A stretch of 64,000 nucleotides of DNA from Corynebacterium kutscheri. Lineage in GTDB: Bacteria; Actinomycetota; Actinomycetes; Mycobacteriales; Mycobacteriaceae. Position numbers and translations under genes: made by a program. The notes below the pieces were generated by a model. The model ran no database searches and was not told the origin of the DNA. It worked only from the letters and a program-made list of their open reading frames with translations. The stretch is from NCBI RefSeq assembly GCF_000980835.1, contig NZ_CP011312.1:868001-932000 (forward strand), given 5' to 3'. Below are positions 8,414-19,753 of the stretch, piece by piece. Numbering within the stretch: the first letter of the stretch is position 1; each line of letters opens with the position of its first letter.

Positions 8414-10252
8414 TTAATCTACTTGGCGAACAGCGCCTTTATCAGCAGAGGTTGCCATTGCCGCATAGGCACGCAATGCTTTAGAGACTTTTCGGTTACG
8501 CTGCGGGGTCCAGGGATTATCTGATTGTTCCATTTCTTTACGACGACGCTGGATTTCTTCATCCGATACATCGAGATTCAAAGTTCGATTACTCACAGAG
8601 ATACTAATCGGATCCCCATTTTTAATGAGACCGATAACCCCACCATGAGCCGCCTCAGGAGAAATATGGCCAATAGATAAACCTGAGGTACCACCAGAGA
8701 AACGACCGTCGGTGATTAATGCACACTTTTTACCTAAACCTGCTCCTTTAAGAAAGCTGGTTGGGTGCAACATTTCTTGCATACCAGGACCGCCGGAAGG
8801 TCCTTCATAACGAATAACCACAACCTCACCTGGTTGTACTTCACGGTTCAAAATGGTAGATACTGCTGCCTCTTGGCTATCAACTACTCGAGCTGGACCA
8901 GAGAATTCCCACAGTTCTTCTTCTACACCGGCAGTTTTTAATACCGCACCATCTGGAGCGATATTGCCTCGGAGAATAACTAATCCACCATCTTCGCTAT
9001 AGGCGTGTGCGGTGTCGTGAATACAACCATTTTCTGGATCTAGATCGAGCGAATCCCAGCGTGTGGACTGTGAAAATGCTTCGGTAGTACGTATTCCTGC
9101 AGGAGCCGCATGAAAGAGCTCGATGGCTCGGTCGATTGCTTTACCGCCACGAATATCCCAATCATTAAGCCAGCCATCGACAGTGTCATAGGCAAGGGTG
9201 TGTACGTCTTCATTCAGCATTCCAGCGCGACGCAGTTCTCCTAAAATCGCTGGGATGCCACCGGCACGATGGACATCTTCAATATGGTAAGTACCATTGG
9301 GGGCCACCTTGGAGATACACGGAATTCGGTGGGACAACTCATCAATATCGGAAAGCGTAAAATCAATCTCGCCTTCTTGTGCTGCGGCAAGAGTATGCAA
9401 AATAGTATTTGTTGAGCCCCCCATGGCCATATCAAGTGCCATGGCATTGATAAAAGCATCTTTTGTAGCCACATTACGTGGTAGGACAGATTCGTCTTCC
9501 TCACCGTAATAGCGCTGGCAGATATCAACAATCATTGTTCCAGCTTCTTGAAAAAGCTGTTTACGTGCCGTATGCGTAGCTAAGGTGGTTCCGTTACCAG
9601 GAAGCGAAAGTCCAAGTGCTTCGGTAAGACAATTCATTGAGTTTGCGGTGAACATGCCTGAGCATGAGCCGCAGGTAGGACATGCTGAAGCCTCAATAGC
9701 AGTGAGATCATTATCCGAAATTGTAGTGTTAGCTGAAGCAGTAATAGCAGTAACTAAATCAGTAGCAGCATGAGCGATACCGTTGACTGCAACGACTTTT
9801 CCGGCTTCCATTGGTCCACCGGAGACAAATATAGCCGGAATGTTTAGTCGCAGAGCCGCATTGAGCATACCTGGGGTAATTTTATCGCAGTTTGAAATGC
9901 ACACCATGGCATCAGCAGTATGCGCATTAACCATATATTCAACGGAATCGGCGATGATTTCCCGCGAAGGTAGAGAATAAAGCATTCCAGAATGACCCAT
10001 TGCAATACCATCGTCAACTGCAATGGTATTGAATTCTTTGGGTACCCCGCCTGCATGGCGTACCGCTTGGGCAACAATGTCACCCACATTTTTTAAATGC
10101 ACATGGCCGGGAACAAACTGGGTATAAGAATTAACGATAGCCACAATGGGTTTACCGAACTCATGCTCTTGAGTTCCAGTAGCACGCCATAGTGCACGGG
10201 CACCTGAAGCATTGCGGCTGATGGTTGTTGCTTTAGATCGAAGCGGAAACAT
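8414..10252 (-). CDS. ilvD: Dihydroxy-acid dehydratase
   Basis: A 612-residue enzyme, the normal length of the family. It converts 2,3-dihydroxy-isovalerate and -methylvalerate to the 2-keto acids of the valine, isoleucine and leucine pathway. The iron-sulfur and active-site motifs are intact: '[12 protein letters not shown]' (Cys118, Cys122) and '[11 protein letters not shown]' (Cys191, Cys194, Cys197). The C-terminal '[20 protein letters not shown]' is also canonical. It sits in the usual corynebacterial place beside yggB and ilvBNC but on the opposite strand, so it has its own promoter in the 143-base gap upstream and its own terminator. Confidence 0.97.
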   Translation of the reverse strand: MFPLRSKATTISRNASGARALWRATGTQEHEFGKPIVAIVNSYTQFVPGHVHLKNVGDIVAQAVRHAGGVPKEFNTIAVDDGIAMGHSGMLYSLPSREIIADSVEYMVNAHTADAMVCISNCDKITPGMLNAALRLNIPAIFVSGGPMEAGKVVAVNGIAHAATDLVTAITASANTTISDNDLTAIEASACPTCGSCSGMFTANSMNCLTEALGLSLPGNGTTLATHTARKQLFQEAGTMIVDICQRYYGEEDESVLPRNVATKDAFINAMALDMAMGGSTNTILHTLAAAQEGEIDFTLSDIDELSHRIPCISKVAPNGTYHIEDVHRAGGIPAILGELRRAGMLNEDVHTLAYDTVDGWLNDWDIRGGKAIDRAIELFHAAPAGIRTTEAFSQSTRWDSLDLDPENGCIHDTAHAYSEDGGLVILRGNIAPDGAVLKTAGVEEELWEFSGPARVVDSQEAAVSTILNREVQPGEVVVIRYEGPSGGPGMQEMLHPTSFLKGAGLGKKCALITDGRFSGGTSGLSIGHISPEAAHGGVIGLIKNGDPISISVSNRTLNLDVSDEEIQRRRKEMEQSDNPWTPQRNRKVSKALRAYAAMATSADKGAVRQVD

Positions 10253-10395
10253 GTTTACTTTCGAGTGAGCTGGTTATAAGTGGGCTGGTTAGAGAAGTTA
10301 TCTGACTCCGGGTGAGAGTCGTTATCGGCGATTCGCTTGTGGCGTAGTACTCATTAAAGCAGTGAAGATACAAAAAATCTAAGTCAACTCGAACT

Positions 10396-10923
10396 TTAAG
10401 CAGATTCAGTATCTGATTGTTTCTTCGCCTGTAGTGCCTCATATTCTTGTTTGCTGATCAAAATTTCTTGACCATCGCGACGCACAATTCGAACCTTATC
10501 GTTAGCAGCAGCAAGCCCTTGAGATAAAGCATCGGGAATACGCCCGGCTGAAGCTTCTTCTAAAGCAGGCAAAGAATTAAAAGTTACTCCGGGAAGAGAA
10601 AAGCTAGTACCGTCGTTACGCTCAACAAAAGCTTTAGCACCTTGAAAACCCACCCCAGAGATCTCGTTCCAGTGGGCTTGTTGGGCGCTTTTAAAAAGAT
10701 ATGTGGCGCTAATGCCTTCGTCGTTAAGCACTGTTTTGGCGCGCAGAACCCATAGAATAAAAATCAGCGGAAGCGCAGTAACCACCATGAAATACCAGGG
10801 CAAGCTGGCAAGAATAAGAATCATCATGATAGTCATCAAACCAGCAGCTAGTAGGTGAGTTCGATCAGGGGAAAAAACCACTGAATCTTTTTCTTCGCGT
10901 GCAGATGTGGGGTGAGCGCTCAT
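10396..10923 (-). CDS. PH-like domain membrane protein (low-molecular-weight antigen 6 type)
   Basis: A 175-residue protein with two adjacent hydrophobic helices (residues about 25-65) followed by a bacterial PH-like domain (the 'TVLNDEGISATYLFKSAQQAHWNEI' region, residues about 70-140) and a charged tail. Mycobacterial relatives are annotated as low-molecular-weight protein antigen 6. The function is unknown; it is a membrane-associated scaffold candidate. It lies directly downstream of yggB (18-base gap) in the same orientation, so the two are probably co-transcribed, an arrangement conserved in corynebacteria. Confidence 0.8.
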   Translation of the reverse strand: MSAHPTSAREEKDSVVFSPDRTHLLAAGLMTIMMILILASLPWYFMVVTALPLIFILWVLRAKTVLNDEGISATYLFKSAQQAHWNEISGVGFQGAKAFVERNDGTSFSLPGVTFNSLPALEEASAGRIPDALSQGLAAANDKVRIVRRDGQEILISKQEYEALQAKKQSDTESA

Positions 10924-10941
10924 GGCAGTACATCCTAGCTA

Positions 10942-12588
10942 CTATTGCGTCGGATTTTGAACTTGAGGGTTATCTGGTTCCTGTGGTGATTGCGTAGCAT
11001 CAGTATTGTGATCTGTAGTGGGAGCAGCCGATTCTATGGGTGTTTCTTCAATCGAGACATTACTGTCTGTACTTTCCTCAGCAGTATTAGGCTCTGTGGT
11101 TAACACAGGAGTAGACACCAGAGATTCCTCTGGGATTATTTCGCTTGTCGACGGTGCCTGCGTAGTTTCGATAACTGGCGATGTTGGTGGCACAGAAGTT
11201 GGGGAAACCACTTGGTTTTGTGGTGCAGGTGCAAGTACCCCATTGGTATCCGCATGGTTTGTCTCGAAGGTTAAACCACGCAAAATAATGAGAACACCAA
11301 AAATAAGTAAGAGCACTGCTGTCGATGCACGCATTCGTCCACCAAGAGTAAGCATTTTGTGCCAGGTTGATTGCTCAGTTGAAACTGCTGGCTTAGTGTG
11401 ATCCTGGTCGTTTTTTTCTTGATTAGCAGTAAATCGAGGTTGCGTAGCGGCAGGATCATTGTGTGCCTCGTGCTTACGTGCCGGATCTTGAGCATCACTG
11501 CTAGGTAGAGTGACTACTTGAGGTTCGGTTTCAGTAGCTGCCTGAGCAACAATAGTTGATTTAGCCTGTGCTTGGTCATTGTGCTTTTTGATAGACCTGG
11601 TGAGCTTATTAGCGTCAGTTTTATCAGCTTGAGTATGATCCGGCCAAGTCGATGGTGTGTGGGCTGGATCAGAAGTTAATCGGCGAGACATGTCATGGTT
11701 GACGCTGTCAAGAAATTGGCTTCCTGGTTCGGGAAGACCAGTAGCAGTAGGGATGGAACCGTACTGTGGCCAGAATTCGTCGATAATGCTGGTGCGAATA
11801 GCACGTTCAACTCGCCATTGACTGCCAGGTTTTACTTGGCAAATAAAGCGAATATTTACTGTCCATGGCATACCGACTGTGCTTGGGGCGGTAATTGCGG
11901 TTGATTCGTGCACACTGAGTTCACCAAGTATTTCAGAAGCGATTTCTTTTTTGGTTAGTGCGCGCTGAGCAGCTCGTGTGGAGCGCTCAATAGCATCATA
12001 AATAGAGTGCGATCCTAGTAGTGGGATGGGCATAACCACGACTGCTGAAGACCAATAGTTGGAATTATTAATAGATACTCCGGCAGAGGAATTAGGAATG
12101 GTAACCGTTTCTTCAGCAAGGGTACGGATTCGAGTGGCACGCATAGTGATTTGGATAACTGTGCCTTCAGCAGTGGTTTTACCACCTTCGAAGCGCACCC
12201 AGTCACCGACACCATATTGTTTTTCAGTAAGAATGAAAAAACCAGCCAGGAAATCAGCAACAATTGACTGAGCACCTAACGCAATTGCTGCTGAAGCTGC
12301 AGTTGCTGGCAGTGCAGCAGAGGATAGAGAGAAGCCAAGTGCCTGCAAGATGAAAGCGAAAATAAGAAAGTAGGCAATGATCTGACTGACATAGATCGCC
12401 ACACCAGCTATAGCAAGATAGGCTTTGGACTCATCAGTGTCTTCGGCTAATACCTTGCGTTCAATAATTCGCATAACTAGGCGGCCGGCACGCGGAACTA
12501 GAAATGCGGCAGTTATGAGTAAAGCAAGCGTTATTCCGGTGGTGGCTACCCAAGCCCATAATGCAGATGCAATGTAATTCAACGGCAT
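10942..12588 (-). CDS. yggB: Small-conductance mechanosensitive channel, MscCG/YggB type
   Basis: A 548-residue MscS-family channel. Residues 1-110 carry three hydrophobic helices with the glycine/alanine-rich pore helix ('AATAASAAIALGAQSIV'). The cytosolic beta domain follows ('YGVGDWVRFEGGKTTAEGTV'). The C-terminal half is a long Thr/Pro/Glu-rich linker with an extra transmembrane helix near residue 420 and a disordered end. That extra helix is the mark of corynebacterial MscCG, the channel that relieves osmotic downshock and exports glutamate in C. glutamicum. The position between ilvD and ilvB supports the assignment. Confidence 0.93.
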   Translation of the reverse strand: MPLNYIASALWAWVATTGITLALLITAAFLVPRAGRLVMRIIERKVLAEDTDESKAYLAIAGVAIYVSQIIAYFLIFAFILQALGFSLSSAALPATAASAAIALGAQSIVADFLAGFFILTEKQYGVGDWVRFEGGKTTAEGTVIQITMRATRIRTLAEETVTIPNSSAGVSINNSNYWSSAVVVMPIPLLGSHSIYDAIERSTRAAQRALTKKEIASEILGELSVHESTAITAPSTVGMPWTVNIRFICQVKPGSQWRVERAIRTSIIDEFWPQYGSIPTATGLPEPGSQFLDSVNHDMSRRLTSDPAHTPSTWPDHTQADKTDANKLTRSIKKHNDQAQAKSTIVAQAATETEPQVVTLPSSDAQDPARKHEAHNDPAATQPRFTANQEKNDQDHTKPAVSTEQSTWHKMLTLGGRMRASTAVLLLIFGVLIILRGLTFETNHADTNGVLAPAPQNQVVSPTSVPPTSPVIETTQAPSTSEIIPEESLVSTPVLTTEPNTAEESTDSNVSIEETPIESAAPTTDHNTDATQSPQEPDNPQVQNPTQ

Positions 12589-12727
12589 GTGTCACTAGTG
12601 TACTGAGTACATGTTTATTGATGGGGTGTTAAGAATGAGATAAGGGTAAAAGGGAAATAAAAATGTGATTTTTGCTATATTTTCCCCGGTTATCTATGGT
12701 GGGGGTAACCAGCAATAGCTGTCGAGA

Positions 12728-12756
12728 TGCAGAAAACATAATGCACGGTGTAGCAT
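12728..12756 (+). promoter_or_regulatory. Candidate promoter of ilvBNC
   Basis: A TAGCAT -10-like box at 12751-12756 lies 17 bases after a weak TGCAGA at 12728-12733, shortly before the leader peptide. This is pattern matching only. Confidence 0.35.
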
Positions 12757-12764
12757 GACTGCTT

Positions 12765-12821
12765 ATGAACATTATTCGACTTGTAGTGATTACCGCGCGG
12801 CGCTTGCCGGCCGCGGCTTAA
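12765..12821 (+). CDS. ilvBNC leader peptide
   Basis: An 18-codon open frame from ATG at 12765 reads MNIIRLVVITARRLPAAA. It is rich in the regulatory amino acids Ile, Leu and Val in its first nine residues and sits upstream of the attenuator of the ilvB operon, as known for C. glutamicum. Ribosome stalling here when branched-chain aminoacyl-tRNA is scarce should prevent terminator formation. Confidence 0.85.
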   Translation: MNIIRLVVITARRLPAAA

Positions 12822-12845
12822 CCTATAAGTCGTCAATGTCAAGCG

Positions 12846-12884
12846 CCCTCGGAAGCATCACAAGTGCTTCGCGAGGGTTTTTTC
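12846..12884 (+). promoter_or_regulatory. Transcription attenuator of ilvBNC
   Basis: A hairpin (CCCTC 12846-12850 with GAGGG 12873-12877; GAAGCA 12852-12857 with TGCTTC 12865-12870) is followed by six T's. It sits after the leader peptide and 117 bases before ilvB, so it is the attenuating terminator. The rest of the 412-base gap 12589-13000 holds no other gene. Confidence 0.85.
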
Positions 12885-13000
12885 ATGGCTTATCCACATG
12901 ACTATGGAGCGTTCGAAAACGAGAATGCGGGTGACCCCCATCCATTCGCGGTTTTGAACAATTATTGATGCACGTTTCTTAACCCAAGGAGTTTGAAGTC

Positions 13001-14893
13001 GTGGCAGCTTCCACTCACCCCAGTCCCGCCACAATTGCACAGCGTATACGACCATCAAAACCACAACGTATGACCGGTGCTGATGCAATTGTGAGATCGC
13101 TTGAAGAGTTGGGAATTGACCTAGTGTTTGGTCTTCCAGGCGGCGCAGTTTTGCCGCTTTATGATGCGCTCTATGCTTCAAAGAAGGTACGTCACGTGTT
13201 GGTGCGCCATGAACAAGGCGCAGGTCATGCGGCAACTGGATATGCTCAGGCTACCGGTAGGGTAGGGGTATGTCTGGCAACATCTGGACCGGGTGCAACC
13301 AATCTTGTTACTCCGATTGCAGATGCATACTTGGATTCAGTACCAATGGTGGCTATTACTGGTCAGGTTGGGCGTCACCTTATTGGTACGGATGCTTTCC
13401 AAGAAGCTGATATTCGCGGTATTACGATGCCAGTGACCAAACATAATTTTATGGTCACTACCCCGGAAGAGATTCCGCAAGCAATAGCAGAAGCCTTTCA
13501 TCTGGCAAGTACTGGCCGTCCCGGTCCAGTTTTGGTAGATATTCCTAAAGATATTCAGGCAGCGGAGATGGAGTTCTCGTGGCCGCCAATTATTGATCTA
13601 CCTGGGTATAAGCCGGTTACTGTGCCGCATAATCGCCCTATTGAACAAGCAGTTAAATTAATTGCAGAGTCAAAGAAGCCGGTTTTATATATTGGCGGTG
13701 GGGTAATTAAGGCAGAAGCTCATCGGGAACTACTCGCTTTTGCCGAACATACTGGGATTCCAGTTGTTACAACTTTGATGGCATTGGGTTCCTTCCCTGA
13801 TTCTCATCCATTACATATGGGGATGCCAGGTATGCATGGCACGGTTGCTGCAGTGGGAGCAATGCAAAAATCTGATCTTTTGATTACCATTGGTGCGCGT
13901 TTCGACGACCGGGTTACTGGCGTATTAAGTACTTTTGCTCCAGAGGCGAAGGTGATTCATGCAGATATTGATCCTGCTGAGATCGGTAAATTACGTGCAG
14001 TAGATGTCCCTATTGTTGGCGATGCTCGCGAGGTATTAGAAGCGCTATTGACTACCTTTAAAAAACGGGTAGCTAGTGGCATAAATATTTCCCAGTGGCG
14101 TAATTATTTGTTTGAACTTAAAGAGAAATTTCCACGTGGTTATGATCGCAGCGATGATGGGTTACTAGAGCCACAGCAGGTTATTCGCGCCATTGCCGAA
14201 ACTGTGGGCACGGATGCGATTTATTGTACTGGTGTGGGCCAGCACCAGATGTGGTCAGCGCAATTCCTTGATTTTGAACAGCCACGCACGTGGTTAAGCT
14301 CTGGCGGGGCAGGAACCATGGGTTATGCGATACCAGCAGCTATGGGAGCAAAAGCTGGCGCGCCGGATAAGGAAGTATGGGCGATTGATGGTGATGGTTG
14401 TTTTCAAATGACCAATCAAGAACTAACTACCTCTGCAATAGAAGGTTTTGCTATTAAAGTCGCCTTGATTAATAACGGTAATCTAGGCATGGTGCGTCAA
14501 TGGCAGACGCTGTTTTATGATCGCCACTATTCGCATACCAAGTTGCGTGAGCAAGATGAGTATATGCCAGATTTTGTGAAGCTTGCTGAGGCTCAAGGTT
14601 GTGTGGCCCTCCGGGTAACCAAAGAGGAAGAAATTATTCCGGCAATTGAAAAAGCTCGATCAATTCATGATCGTCCAGTGGTTATCGATTTTATTGTTGG
14701 TGAAGATGCACAGGTATGGCCGATGGTTTCTCAAGGGGCATCTAATTCAGAGATTCAATATGCCCGTGGTTTACGTCCTTTCTTTGAAGCTGATCAATCA
14801 GCAGGCGAGGAACCCCAAAGTATTCATGCTGTCATTGACGAAAGCATGGAGCAGGCTCAAAAACATAATTCCCATACTGCGGCAGGAGAGTAG
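13001..14893 (+). CDS. ilvB: Acetolactate synthase large subunit
   Basis: A 630-residue thiamine-diphosphate enzyme that condenses pyruvate with pyruvate or 2-ketobutyrate, the first common step of Val/Leu/Ile synthesis. '[15 protein letters not shown]' and the TPP glutamate region '[17 protein letters not shown]' are at the N-terminus, and the GDG...N cofactor motif ('[15 protein letters not shown]', then '[13 protein letters not shown]') lies near residues 465-500. The start is GTG at 13001 with AAGGAG 10 bases upstream. It is the first gene of ilvBNC, with ilvN 3 bases downstream. Confidence 0.97.
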   Translation: MAASTHPSPATIAQRIRPSKPQRMTGADAIVRSLEELGIDLVFGLPGGAVLPLYDALYASKKVRHVLVRHEQGAGHAATGYAQATGRVGVCLATSGPGATNLVTPIADAYLDSVPMVAITGQVGRHLIGTDAFQEADIRGITMPVTKHNFMVTTPEEIPQAIAEAFHLASTGRPGPVLVDIPKDIQAAEMEFSWPPIIDLPGYKPVTVPHNRPIEQAVKLIAESKKPVLYIGGGVIKAEAHRELLAFAEHTGIPVVTTLMALGSFPDSHPLHMGMPGMHGTVAAVGAMQKSDLLITIGARFDDRVTGVLSTFAPEAKVIHADIDPAEIGKLRAVDVPIVGDAREVLEALLTTFKKRVASGINISQWRNYLFELKEKFPRGYDRSDDGLLEPQQVIRAIAETVGTDAIYCTGVGQHQMWSAQFLDFEQPRTWLSSGGAGTMGYAIPAAMGAKAGAPDKEVWAIDGDGCFQMTNQELTTSAIEGFAIKVALINNGNLGMVRQWQTLFYDRHYSHTKLREQDEYMPDFVKLAEAQGCVALRVTKEEEIIPAIEKARSIHDRPVVIDFIVGEDAQVWPMVSQGASNSEIQYARGLRPFFEADQSAGEEPQSIHAVIDESMEQAQKHNSHTAAGE

Positions 14894-14896
14894 AAA

Positions 14897-15421
14897 ATGA
14901 CTACGAATAGCACTGTCACTCGTCATATTTTGAGTGTTTTGGTACAAGACGTTGACGGTATTGTCTCGCGTATAGCTGCTATGTTTACCCGTCGTAGTTT
15001 TAGTTTGGTGTCATTTGTATCCGGACGTACGGAAAATAAGGGTATTAATCGAATAACAATTGTTGTCGATGCTGACCAACTCAATATGGAGCAGATTACT
15101 AAACAACTGAATAAGTTGATTCCGGTGTTGAAAGTGGTGCGTTTGGAAGAAGATTCCACAATTGCACGAGCACTCATGCTGGTCAAAGTTAATGCTGATG
15201 CTTCTGATCGACCACAGGTTGTTGATGCTGCCAATATTTTTCGGGCACGAGTTGTTGATGTAGCGCCAGATTCAGTTGTTATCGAGGCGACAGGTACTAA
15301 AGACAAGCTTAATGCGCTGCTGGATGTTCTTGAGCCTTTTGGTATTCGGGAATTGATTTCTTCTGGGCAGATCGCACTACACCGTGGACCTAAAACAATG
15401 GCTCCCCGGCAAAGCCGATAA
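14897..15421 (+). CDS. ilvN: Acetolactate synthase regulatory small subunit
   Basis: A 174-residue protein with an N-terminal ACT domain ('HILSVLVQDVDGIVSRIAAM', residues 11-30) and the C-terminal ALS small-subunit domain. It confers feedback inhibition by branched-chain amino acids on IlvB. It starts 3 bases after ilvB and keeps the normal family length. The C-terminal 'ALHRGPKTMAP' is typical of actinobacterial IlvN. Confidence 0.97.
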   Translation: MTTNSTVTRHILSVLVQDVDGIVSRIAAMFTRRSFSLVSFVSGRTENKGINRITIVVDADQLNMEQITKQLNKLIPVLKVVRLEEDSTIARALMLVKVNADASDRPQVVDAANIFRARVVDVAPDSVVIEATGTKDKLNALLDVLEPFGIRELISSGQIALHRGPKTMAPRQSR

Positions 15422-15432
15422 ACTTCCCATTA

Positions 15433-15462
15433 AATGAGATTAATACCGGTTTTAATCTCATT
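15433..15462. promoter_or_regulatory. Perfect inverted repeat between ilvN and ilvC
   Basis: AATGAGATTAA (15433-15443) and TTAATCTCATT (15452-15462) form a perfect 11-base inverted repeat with an 8-base centre. No T-run follows, so it is not a good terminator. A TATAAG box at about 15474 suggests that ilvC has its own promoter here, making the repeat a candidate operator or an mRNA processing hairpin. Confidence 0.5.
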
Positions 15463-15492
15463 GTGTGGTACATATAAGATATTCCAATTTAG

Positions 15493-16521
<1,029 letters not shown>

Positions 16522-16610
16522 GGGTTAGCTACTTAGAGATTAGTTATCGGAAAAGTTGGTTTTATTTTCTGCTTGATTTGATAACGTGGCGAAGTAGACA
16601 GAATGAACTA

Positions 16611-16641
16611 ATGTCCCTGCTTAACGGTAGGGGCATTTTTC
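16611..16641 (+). terminator. Terminator after ilvC
   Basis: The stem ATGTCCCTGC (16611-16620) / GTAGGGGCAT (16627-16636) pairs with two G-U wobbles and runs into five T's. The remaining bases between 16522 and 16726 show no gene. Confidence 0.7.
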
Positions 16642-16726
16642 TTTAGGAATTGTTTTTTCATAGTGTGACCTATTTTTTGTTTTCAATTAAGTGAAATTAT
16701 TGAAAATCTTGCTATGATCCTAAACT

Positions 16727-17848
16727 ATGACCAATGCACCAGATTCGCACCGCCGTAAGCTTTATCAAAACCAACGTGTTCCGCAATATATTCCAGCACG
16801 CGGTGAAACTACAGCACATGCTGCGCATCTTCACTCACATGCGGTACATGAACATGCTCATGACCATCAGGGACATACTCATGACCATCATGCGCACAAC
16901 CATGACCACCAGGGACACGGTCATCATCACGGAGATGATCACAGTCACGGTCACAGCCATGGACATGATCATGCGCATGTGCCGAGTAGTCTTAAAGCCC
17001 TTATTGCTGTCATCGGTTTTACTACGGCAGTATTTTTAGCTGAGGTTATTGGTGGCTTATTAAGTGGTTCATTGGCATTGCTATCAGATGCAATGCATAT
17101 GCTTAGTGACTCCACCGGTCTTATTGTTGCTTTGGTGGCAATGTTGATTGCTTGTCGAAAAGCAAATTCTATTGCGACTTTTGGCTACCGGCGCGTTGAG
17201 GTGATGGCCGCCTTGATTAATGCGGTGACGGTGACTGCTATTTCAGTATGGATTGTTATTGAGGCAATTTCGCGGTTGCGCAGTCAGGAAGAAGTCAATT
17301 CCACCATGATGCTTGTTGTCGGCATTATTGGCTTGACCGCAAACATTTTTGGCGCTTTGGTGTTACATCGGCATAAAGACGAAGGTGTCAACCTACAAGG
17401 CGCTTATCTGCACGTCCTAGTGGATCTATTTGGGTCAGTCGTAGTGATTGTCGCGGCAATTGTATTGAAATTTACCGGAATTACCTGGGTGGATACCATT
17501 GGGTCTTTGATTATTGCCGGAATGATTTTGCCGCGTTCTTTCCAGTTATTGAAAAAAACAACGATGGTGCTTATGGAGCATGCACCTGCCAATATGGATA
17601 TGAGGCGAGTTGAGCATGCTCTTAAAACTGTGGTGGGGGTGGAATCGGTTCATGATTTGCACGTGTGGTCGCTTGATGGAAACGAGACCTTGGCCACCTG
17701 CCATTTGATTCTTGATGAAAATGTAACACCTGGGGTAGTGCTTGATACTGCCCAGGCTGAACTGCGTAAATTAGGCATTGGGCATTCGACTATTCAGTTA
17801 GAAGAAAAAGGACATCTCGAACACGAAGAAGTATGTTCTCCACATTAG
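16727..17848 (+). CDS. Cation diffusion facilitator (Zn/Co/Cd efflux) with His-rich N-terminus
   Basis: A 373-residue transporter. Residues 25-85 contain a dense run of His and Asp (many HDH, HGH and HSH units), a metal-binding cytosolic tail. Residues about 88-290 have six helices with 'GSLALLSDAMHMLSDSTG' near residue 118, the conserved His/Asp metal site of the CDF family, and residues 295-373 form the ferredoxin-like C-terminal domain. It should export zinc or a similar divalent ion in exchange for protons. It is monocistronic by spacing. It is a czcD/zitB-type protein; the exact metal is not determined. Confidence 0.9.
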   Translation: MTNAPDSHRRKLYQNQRVPQYIPARGETTAHAAHLHSHAVHEHAHDHQGHTHDHHAHNHDHQGHGHHHGDDHSHGHSHGHDHAHVPSSLKALIAVIGFTTAVFLAEVIGGLLSGSLALLSDAMHMLSDSTGLIVALVAMLIACRKANSIATFGYRRVEVMAALINAVTVTAISVWIVIEAISRLRSQEEVNSTMMLVVGIIGLTANIFGALVLHRHKDEGVNLQGAYLHVLVDLFGSVVVIVAAIVLKFTGITWVDTIGSLIIAGMILPRSFQLLKKTTMVLMEHAPANMDMRRVEHALKTVVGVESVHDLHVWSLDGNETLATCHLILDENVTPGVVLDTAQAELRKLGIGHSTIQLEEKGHLEHEEVCSPH

Positions 17849-17887
17849 GCTTAGCTAAGTGGGTATAACCAGACTAGGATAAGGTCT

Positions 17888-19717
17888 ATGGGTTTTCTTA
17901 CGCCAAGCTATGATCTCATTGACCTTTTCCACCGTATTGATCGCGGTGATTTGCAGTTACCAGATTTCCAACGTTCTTTTCGCTGGGATGTTGATCAAAT
18001 TCGTTCGCTGATTGTCACCGTGCTACGTGGATACCCAATGGGATCAATTATGGCGCTTGATACCAGAAACGAACCTATGCGCTTTAAACCACGTCCGGTA
18101 GAAGGTGCTCCTGATACCGGGGAAGCACCAGGTCTTTTGCTTCTTGATGGGCAACAGCGGCTGACTACTTTGTATCAAGCTCTACGTGGTGATGGCATGG
18201 TGCAGAGTGTAGATTTTAGGCAAAAACGCGTCCAGCGTCGTTATTTCATTGATATTCGTAAAGCCGTGGAATCGGATATTATGCCCGATGAAGCTGTTAT
18301 TTCTGTGAACCAAAATGGTGAAGTGAAGTCTCACTATGGGCCAGAAATTGCCGGTGGAATAACTAGTATGGAACAAGCTGTGGCGGCAGGTTTCTTACCG
18401 TTATCGGCATTGCTCTCAGATAGCGGAACGGATCTTCTATTTGATTTTGCAGCTCATGCCGACTCAGAAGTTCTTGAATTAACCAAGCGTTTCCACAATC
18501 AAATCTTGAAACCTTTGGTGCGCTATCGAGTTCCTATGATTCGATTGGATCGAGAAACTGCACAAGCTGGCATCGGTTCTATTTTTGCGCAAGCTAATTC
18601 CAGCGGATTGCAAATGGATGTATTCGAGCTTCTTACCGCTGTTTTTGGTATTCAAGACCCAGAGTTTTCACTCAAAGAGGATTGGGCGAAAACTGAGTCG
18701 GTACTGCGTAAATTCCCAGCGTTAGATGGTATCTGCCAGACTGATTTTCTTACCGCAGTTGCCCTATATGTCACTGCAAAAAATGGCGCTGCACGTGGAC
18801 ATCGGGAAGCTATTTTGCGTTTAACTTTGGCTGAGTATATTCCTGCGGCAGAAAAGATGCGTGCTGCTTTCCGGGCAGCGGCACATTTTATGGCTGAGCG
18901 GTGCATTATTACCACCGATCAAGTCCCTTATACCGCACAGTTGATTCCACTTGCAGTTATTGTTGCTAGCTTGAGTGAAGAACATGGAGTGTTGTCCACG
19001 CGTAGTGCCTGGGATCGGCTCAATCAATGGTTTTGGTGTGGCGTATTTGGTGAGCTTTATGGCGCAGCTTCAATTAAGGCGCGCTCGGGTGCAGATGTTG
19101 ATCAAGTAAGTGCTTGGATTCGTGCCGCCGCAGCTAATGAGCTGGGCGACTATTCTCAAGATGTGGCAGCTTTGACTCCTAAATCGGTTCACCAGGCGCG
19201 TTTTGTGGAGTCGCGTTTATTATCTGCCGGGCATAATTCTGGATTATATAAGGGTATTTATGCACTCATTATGGGTCGTGGTGCAAAAGATTGGCGTACC
19301 GCACAACCTTTTAATGCTGCTACGTTTACGTATCTAGGTGTGCATTTTAGGCAGATCTTCCCGGCCATGTGGTGTGAAATGAATGATATTGATCCAGTAC
19401 TTGCGCAAAGCGTGCTTAACCGTACCCCAATGTCGCGGCGTACACATGTCATGGTAGAAGATTCTTCACCAGCGCGGTATTTGATTCGGATGCAGTCAAA
19501 GTCGCTTCTTGACGATACAGATTTCGATGCGATCTTAGAAGGACATCTGCTTGATCCAAAGTTGATTCTTAATGCGGATGCAAATAATTTTTTCCGTGAT
19601 CGACGTCGGCGTTTCGTAACGATGATTGAGGAAGCAATGGGTAAACCTGCTATCCACGACGTTGATGAATATGATCTTGCCGGTGGTGAGGAAGGCCCTA
19701 ACGCGTTTATCCAGTAA
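17888..19717 (+). CDS. DUF262 (GmrS-like) domain protein
   Basis: A 609-residue protein with the ParB/Srx-fold DUF262 signature: 'LQLPDFQRSFRWDVDQIRSL' near residues 22-41 and 'LLLLDGQQRLTTLYQAL' near residue 88. DUF262 domains hydrolyse nucleotides in GmrSD-type modification-dependent restriction systems. I see no DUF1524 HNH motif at the C-terminus, which ends in 'FDAILEGHLLDPKLIL' and a basic helix, so this is a long DUF262 protein without the nuclease half. The role is uncertain; phage defence is an inference from the family. The gene begins 39 bases after the CDF gene. Confidence 0.78.
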   Translation: MGFLTPSYDLIDLFHRIDRGDLQLPDFQRSFRWDVDQIRSLIVTVLRGYPMGSIMALDTRNEPMRFKPRPVEGAPDTGEAPGLLLLDGQQRLTTLYQALRGDGMVQSVDFRQKRVQRRYFIDIRKAVESDIMPDEAVISVNQNGEVKSHYGPEIAGGITSMEQAVAAGFLPLSALLSDSGTDLLFDFAAHADSEVLELTKRFHNQILKPLVRYRVPMIRLDRETAQAGIGSIFAQANSSGLQMDVFELLTAVFGIQDPEFSLKEDWAKTESVLRKFPALDGICQTDFLTAVALYVTAKNGAARGHREAILRLTLAEYIPAAEKMRAAFRAAAHFMAERCIITTDQVPYTAQLIPLAVIVASLSEEHGVLSTRSAWDRLNQWFWCGVFGELYGAASIKARSGADVDQVSAWIRAAAANELGDYSQDVAALTPKSVHQARFVESRLLSAGHNSGLYKGIYALIMGRGAKDWRTAQPFNAATFTYLGVHFRQIFPAMWCEMNDIDPVLAQSVLNRTPMSRRTHVMVEDSSPARYLIRMQSKSLLDDTDFDAILEGHLLDPKLILNADANNFFRDRRRRFVTMIEEAMGKPAIHDVDEYDLAGGEEGPNAFIQ

Positions 19718-19753
19718 AGTGCTTCGTGAATAGTTGTAAGGGGGTTTTACGAA

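Noticed and set aside
11018..11401. 127-codon plus-strand ORF within yggB
   Set aside because: Shadow of the low-complexity C-terminus of MscCG.
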